A stretch of DNA of 64,000 nt, from positions 248,001 through 312,000 of the forward strand of contig JAHDVF020001035.1 of assembly GCA_022606425.2 (NCBI GenBank). The letters are read 5' to 3'. This DNA is from Lepidostoma basale. Taxonomy: Eukaryota > Arthropoda > Insecta > Trichoptera > Lepidostomatidae. Each line of letters starts with the position of its first letter. The first letter of the stretch is position 1. Both the position numbers and the translations under genes were made by a program. The notes beneath the pieces were generated by a model. The model had not been told where the DNA came from, did no database searches, and saw only the letters and a list, made by a program, of their open reading frames with translations. This document shows positions 61,430 through 64,000 of this stretch, one piece after another.

Positions 61430-61628
61430 ATCAGAAAAAGAAACCGGGAACGGTCGAGGAAAATAAAGCATAATCAAATAAATAAATTTCTGAAAGACGG
61501 CCACATTTAAAGTTAGAAAAATCGAGTGTGCATGTTACGTTGCATGAATGTAGAGGAAGCTTGAAAGTATGTTAGAATAGTTAAGTGTTCCATCCTCTGC
61601 TTGGTTAATTAGTGGTTAATTAGTTGTC
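61430..61628 (+). pseudogene. RTE-A 3' fragment, decayed
   Basis: AACCGGGAACGGTCGAGGAA, AAATCGAGTGTGCATG, TGCATGAATGTAGAGGAAGC correspond to RNRGRPRK, RRACM and CMNVEEA codons. The terminal hairpin is replaced by TTGGTTAATTAGTGGTTAAT. Confidence 0.7.
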
Positions 61629-62380
61629 AGGATTTACAATATTATCTTATTTTGTATTATGTTATACAGATACGTTGAATTTGTGTATAATAATTGTAAA
61701 TTTGTGAAATTTATCCTTGTGTACATCTAGACTAATGAATATTTTCTTCAATAAACTGTTCATTAGCTCCTGTAACTTTTGTAAAATAAAACGTCCATTA
61801 CTCACGCTAAATAATTGTTCAATTAATATGAAATCCCCCTCCGAGGGAACAAAAGAAGTAATTAATAGCACATCTCGCTCTCATCCCGAGACAATGGGCC
61901 AGATTCTTAATTACACGTAAACACCTTTACAGCTAAAAGCATCTGACGATTTACGGCGCCAACTTTGAAAATTATACACTGGCTCGCCAAATTAATGGCA
62001 CTACCTGAAACTTGTGTTTTCAGCACTCCGGTACAATTAAATACTCCGCCGTGACTTTTATTTACCTAATTATTATTAGATTATTATACCGACACGGAAA
62101 TTTTCCGGAACTATCGTTAGCTCACTAAGTACGTCCCTTGAATACAAAATAAACGTAAATCTTTTAAAATTGTGAACGAAATTCTGGATTTTGTTGCCAG
62201 TACAAAACTTTTGAAATAACTTTTACTTTAAGAAAATCAAATGATCTTGCACGTGCTTAGGGATCCTCTACATTTCAGCAATAATTTTATTGACTTATTA
62301 GAGAGAAAAAAATATAAATTTATTTATAATAAATAAAGTGATACGTTGATTTATTGATTTATATATAATAAATAAATTAT
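61629..62380. other. Unique block, possible conserved non-coding element
   Basis: 61780-62130 lacks repeats and frames but is less AT-rich and has many TAAT/ATTA cores (ATAATTGTTCAATTAATATG, CAAATTAATGGC, GTAATTAATAGC). Such clusters occur in developmental enhancers. This is inference from composition only. Confidence 0.35.
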
Positions 62381-62381
62381 A

Positions 62382-62576
62382 CGAGGAAAACATGGCACAA
62401 TCAAATAAATCAAATATTAAATATCGGTCATGTGAGGAGTCAGAGAAATCGACGCGCGTGCATGACACGATGTATGAATGTTGAGGAAGCGAGAGAAATA
62501 TGTCAGGAAAGAAAAGTATGGCAGTCCATTCTTTCTGCCTACCCCTTTGGGGAGACGGCGTGGTGGTTTATAAATA
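62382..62576 (+). pseudogene. RTE-A2 3' fragment
   Basis: Frames equivalent to RGKHGTIK-like text, RRACMTRCMNVEEAREICQE, VWQSILSAYPFGETA. Hairpin CCCCTTTGGGG, GACGGCGTGGTGG, tail reduced to TTTATAAATAAAG. 5' truncated. Confidence 0.85.
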
Positions 62577-62654
62577 AAGTATGACATAAATCTAGAGAGC
62601 ATATGATACGAATAAGTTAGTTAAAACAAAAGAATACTCATTAAAAATAATTTT

Positions 62655-62922
62655 AAAACACTTTTACTTGTTTTAAAATCACTACGTATTTGTCAAAACT
62701 AACCGGTTTCGTCAGGGTTACGAAATAAACATATACGGGAGGGAAGAGGTAAAAAAAACAAGACAAATGTCTACGTGATCAATTAGTATAGTAGAACGAT
62801 GGGTCGACGTTCATTTCGTGTCCATTTTATAACCTTGGCGAAGCTCCGGCAGGACTGAAACCGGTTGGTTTGACGTAAATAAAGAAAGTTTTGTATGAAC
62901 TAGTAAAAGTGTTAAATCTTAT
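62655..62922. repeat. HHR-P6 inverted pair, diverged
   Basis: Left: AACTAACCGGTTTCGTCAGG (stem II deleted). Right: CCTTGGCGAAGCTCCGGCAG, GACTGAAACCGGTTGG. Outer arms share ACTTTTACTTGTT/AACTAGTAAAAGTGTT. Cores decayed. Confidence 0.65.
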
Positions 62923-62935
62923 TTTTATTTACTGC

Positions 62936-63245
62936 TAAAATATAAAACGCTGTTTATGGTATCACAATTTTTTATTATATTTTATTTTTACGACAGATGT
63001 TTCGTTAACCGTTTGACAGTTGAAAAATTTTTTTTTTTTCAAAATATTTAATATTATAATATTATAACACTTCTATATAAAATATTTAATATTATAAGAC
63101 TTCCTTACGTAAACACAGGTTCACGAACCAACTGTCGCAAAAAATAAAAAAATGTAAAAAAAATGTGAAACCATAAACAGCGTTTTATATTTAAACAGTT
63201 AATAATGCGGAAGTATTACAGCGTTTTGGCCAAACAATGGACTAT
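62936..63245. repeat. HHR-P7 foldback, diverged
   Basis: Left arm AAACGCTGTTTATGGTATCA, TTTTACGACAGATGTTTCGT; right arm GAACCAACTGTCGC, GAAACCATAAACAGCGTTTT. Minus-strand left arm still has GAAACATCTGTC. The flank GGCCAAACAATGGACTATTT matches 36690-36710. Confidence 0.7.
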
Positions 63246-63339
63246 TTATATTACTCGTATTTTTTTATTTTACCACACCGCACATGAAGTGTTTCATACC
63301 AAAGAATATGAATTATTTTTTAAAAAATAACGCGAAATA

Positions 63340-63460
63340 TAAAATTTCTAGAAATTAAATCCATTTTTCGGGAATGACATATATAGCACGGCAAAACTTA
63401 TCACTTTCTTAAAATAAAATAAAACTTCTAAATATACAAAAGTTTCGTTTATTACGTAAA
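63340..63460. repeat. HHR-P1 foldback, diverged
   Basis: ATTTCTAGAAATTAAATCCA, TTCGGGAATGACATATATAG; then ACGGCAAAACTTATCACTTT and AATAAAACTTCTAAATATAC. The centre is deleted. Confidence 0.5.
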
Positions 63461-63472
63461 ATGAAATATAAC

Positions 63473-63832
63473 TAACTAACTAACTAACTAACCACCACGC
63501 CGTCTCCCCGAAGGGGTAGGCAGTAGGAATGGACTGCCACGCTTTTTCTTTCCTGACATATTTCTCTCGTTTCCTCAACATTCATACATCGTGTCATGCA
63601 CGCGCGTCGATTTCTCTGACTCTTCACATGGCGACATTCAATATTTGATTTATTTGATCGTGACACGTTTTCCTCGTATAATTTATTTCTGGTTCCATTT
63701 ACATCATTAACATATAATTTTTTACCATTATTTCTTCATTCATTCTTGCCATATGTCCAAACCATCTTAATGATCCTTTCATTATTTTGTTCATGACACC
63801 ATCATTCGTACCGCATTAACTTATCATATTAT
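63473..63832 (-). pseudogene. RTE-A2 3' fragment with (GTTA)n tail
   Basis: (ACTA)n tail, GGTGG variant of the terminus (ACCACCACGCCGTCTCCCC), hairpin CCCCGAAGGGG. Minus-strand coding: RRACMTRCMNVEETREICQE, then TWHDQIN-equivalents and NKIMKGSLRWFGHM-equivalents. Several frameshifts. 5' end at about 63830. Confidence 0.88.
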
Positions 63833-63916
63833 CAAGGTTATTATAATATTATCGTGGTTATTATAATATTAAAGGGGTTGTTATAATATAATCAGGGTTA
63901 TTCTAATAATTTCGGG
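63829..63916. repeat. 20-bp tandem repeat, four to five units
   Basis: Unit ATTATC-GGTTATTATAAT, with GTGG, AGGG and CAGG variants. It adjoins the 5' end of the RTE-A2 fragment. Confidence 0.8.
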
Positions 63917-64000
63917 TATATATAATCGTCCGAAATATACATTAAATTCAAATTTGCATCCCTTTGAATAGTTTCTAACGTAATGTATAATAGTTTAAAT

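Overview
The window looks like insect intergenic or intronic DNA, possibly lepidopteran. It is strongly AT-rich and has no dense host coding. It is packed with non-LTR retrotransposon debris, a tRNA-derived SINE, TA/TTAA/8-bp-duplication DNA transposon relics and many foldback repeats. The insect call is inferred from repeat types only. The one intact long reading frame is the endonuclease/reverse transcriptase of an RTE-like retrotransposon (12538-15367). The only host-gene hints are a terminal-exon-like stretch on the minus strand (22804-22895) and a cysteine-rich minus-strand frame (23697-23932); neither is secure.

Retroelements. RTE-A (my label) dominates, with about 30 mostly 5'-truncated copies on both strands. 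All share a 3' end with a CCCC-loop-GGGG hairpin, the sequence GGCGTGATGG and a short tandem tail: (GTT)n or (GTTT)n in subfamily A1, (GTTA)n in A2. A non-coding repeat of about 700 bp (family G) carries the same 3' end and probably uses the same machinery. Other RT families (B, C, D, F, H, I; labels mine) are seen mainly as C-terminal tails, often with GAAGAA-type 3' ends. CR1/L2-like and Jockey-like C-termini also occur. Several fragments are nested inside others.

DNA elements. There is a hAT-like MITE with a perfect 8-bp duplication (5261-6034), a mariner-type element deleted for its catalytic centre (50938-51864) and a pogo-like element with 23-bp inverted repeats (30418-31254). A TTAA-flanked piggyBac-like element is filled with retroelement fragments (31545-32874), and several short inverted-repeat elements are present.

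Most unusual. At least seven families of short foldback repeats (HHR-P1 to P7, plus single-copy P8) carry hammerhead-ribozyme-like motifs in their arms: CUGANGA, a stem II hairpin, GAAAC, and a self-complementary helix III (ACAUGU, ACCGGU or ACAGCUGU) followed by a cleavable base. They occur singly or as head-to-head inverted pairs, so many repeats carry one motif per strand. The best example (20119-20165) has eight stem I pairs, a 4-bp stem II and a complete core. A second notable object is a 679-bp element with identical 166-bp terminal direct repeats and a 12-bp target duplication (10099-10777).
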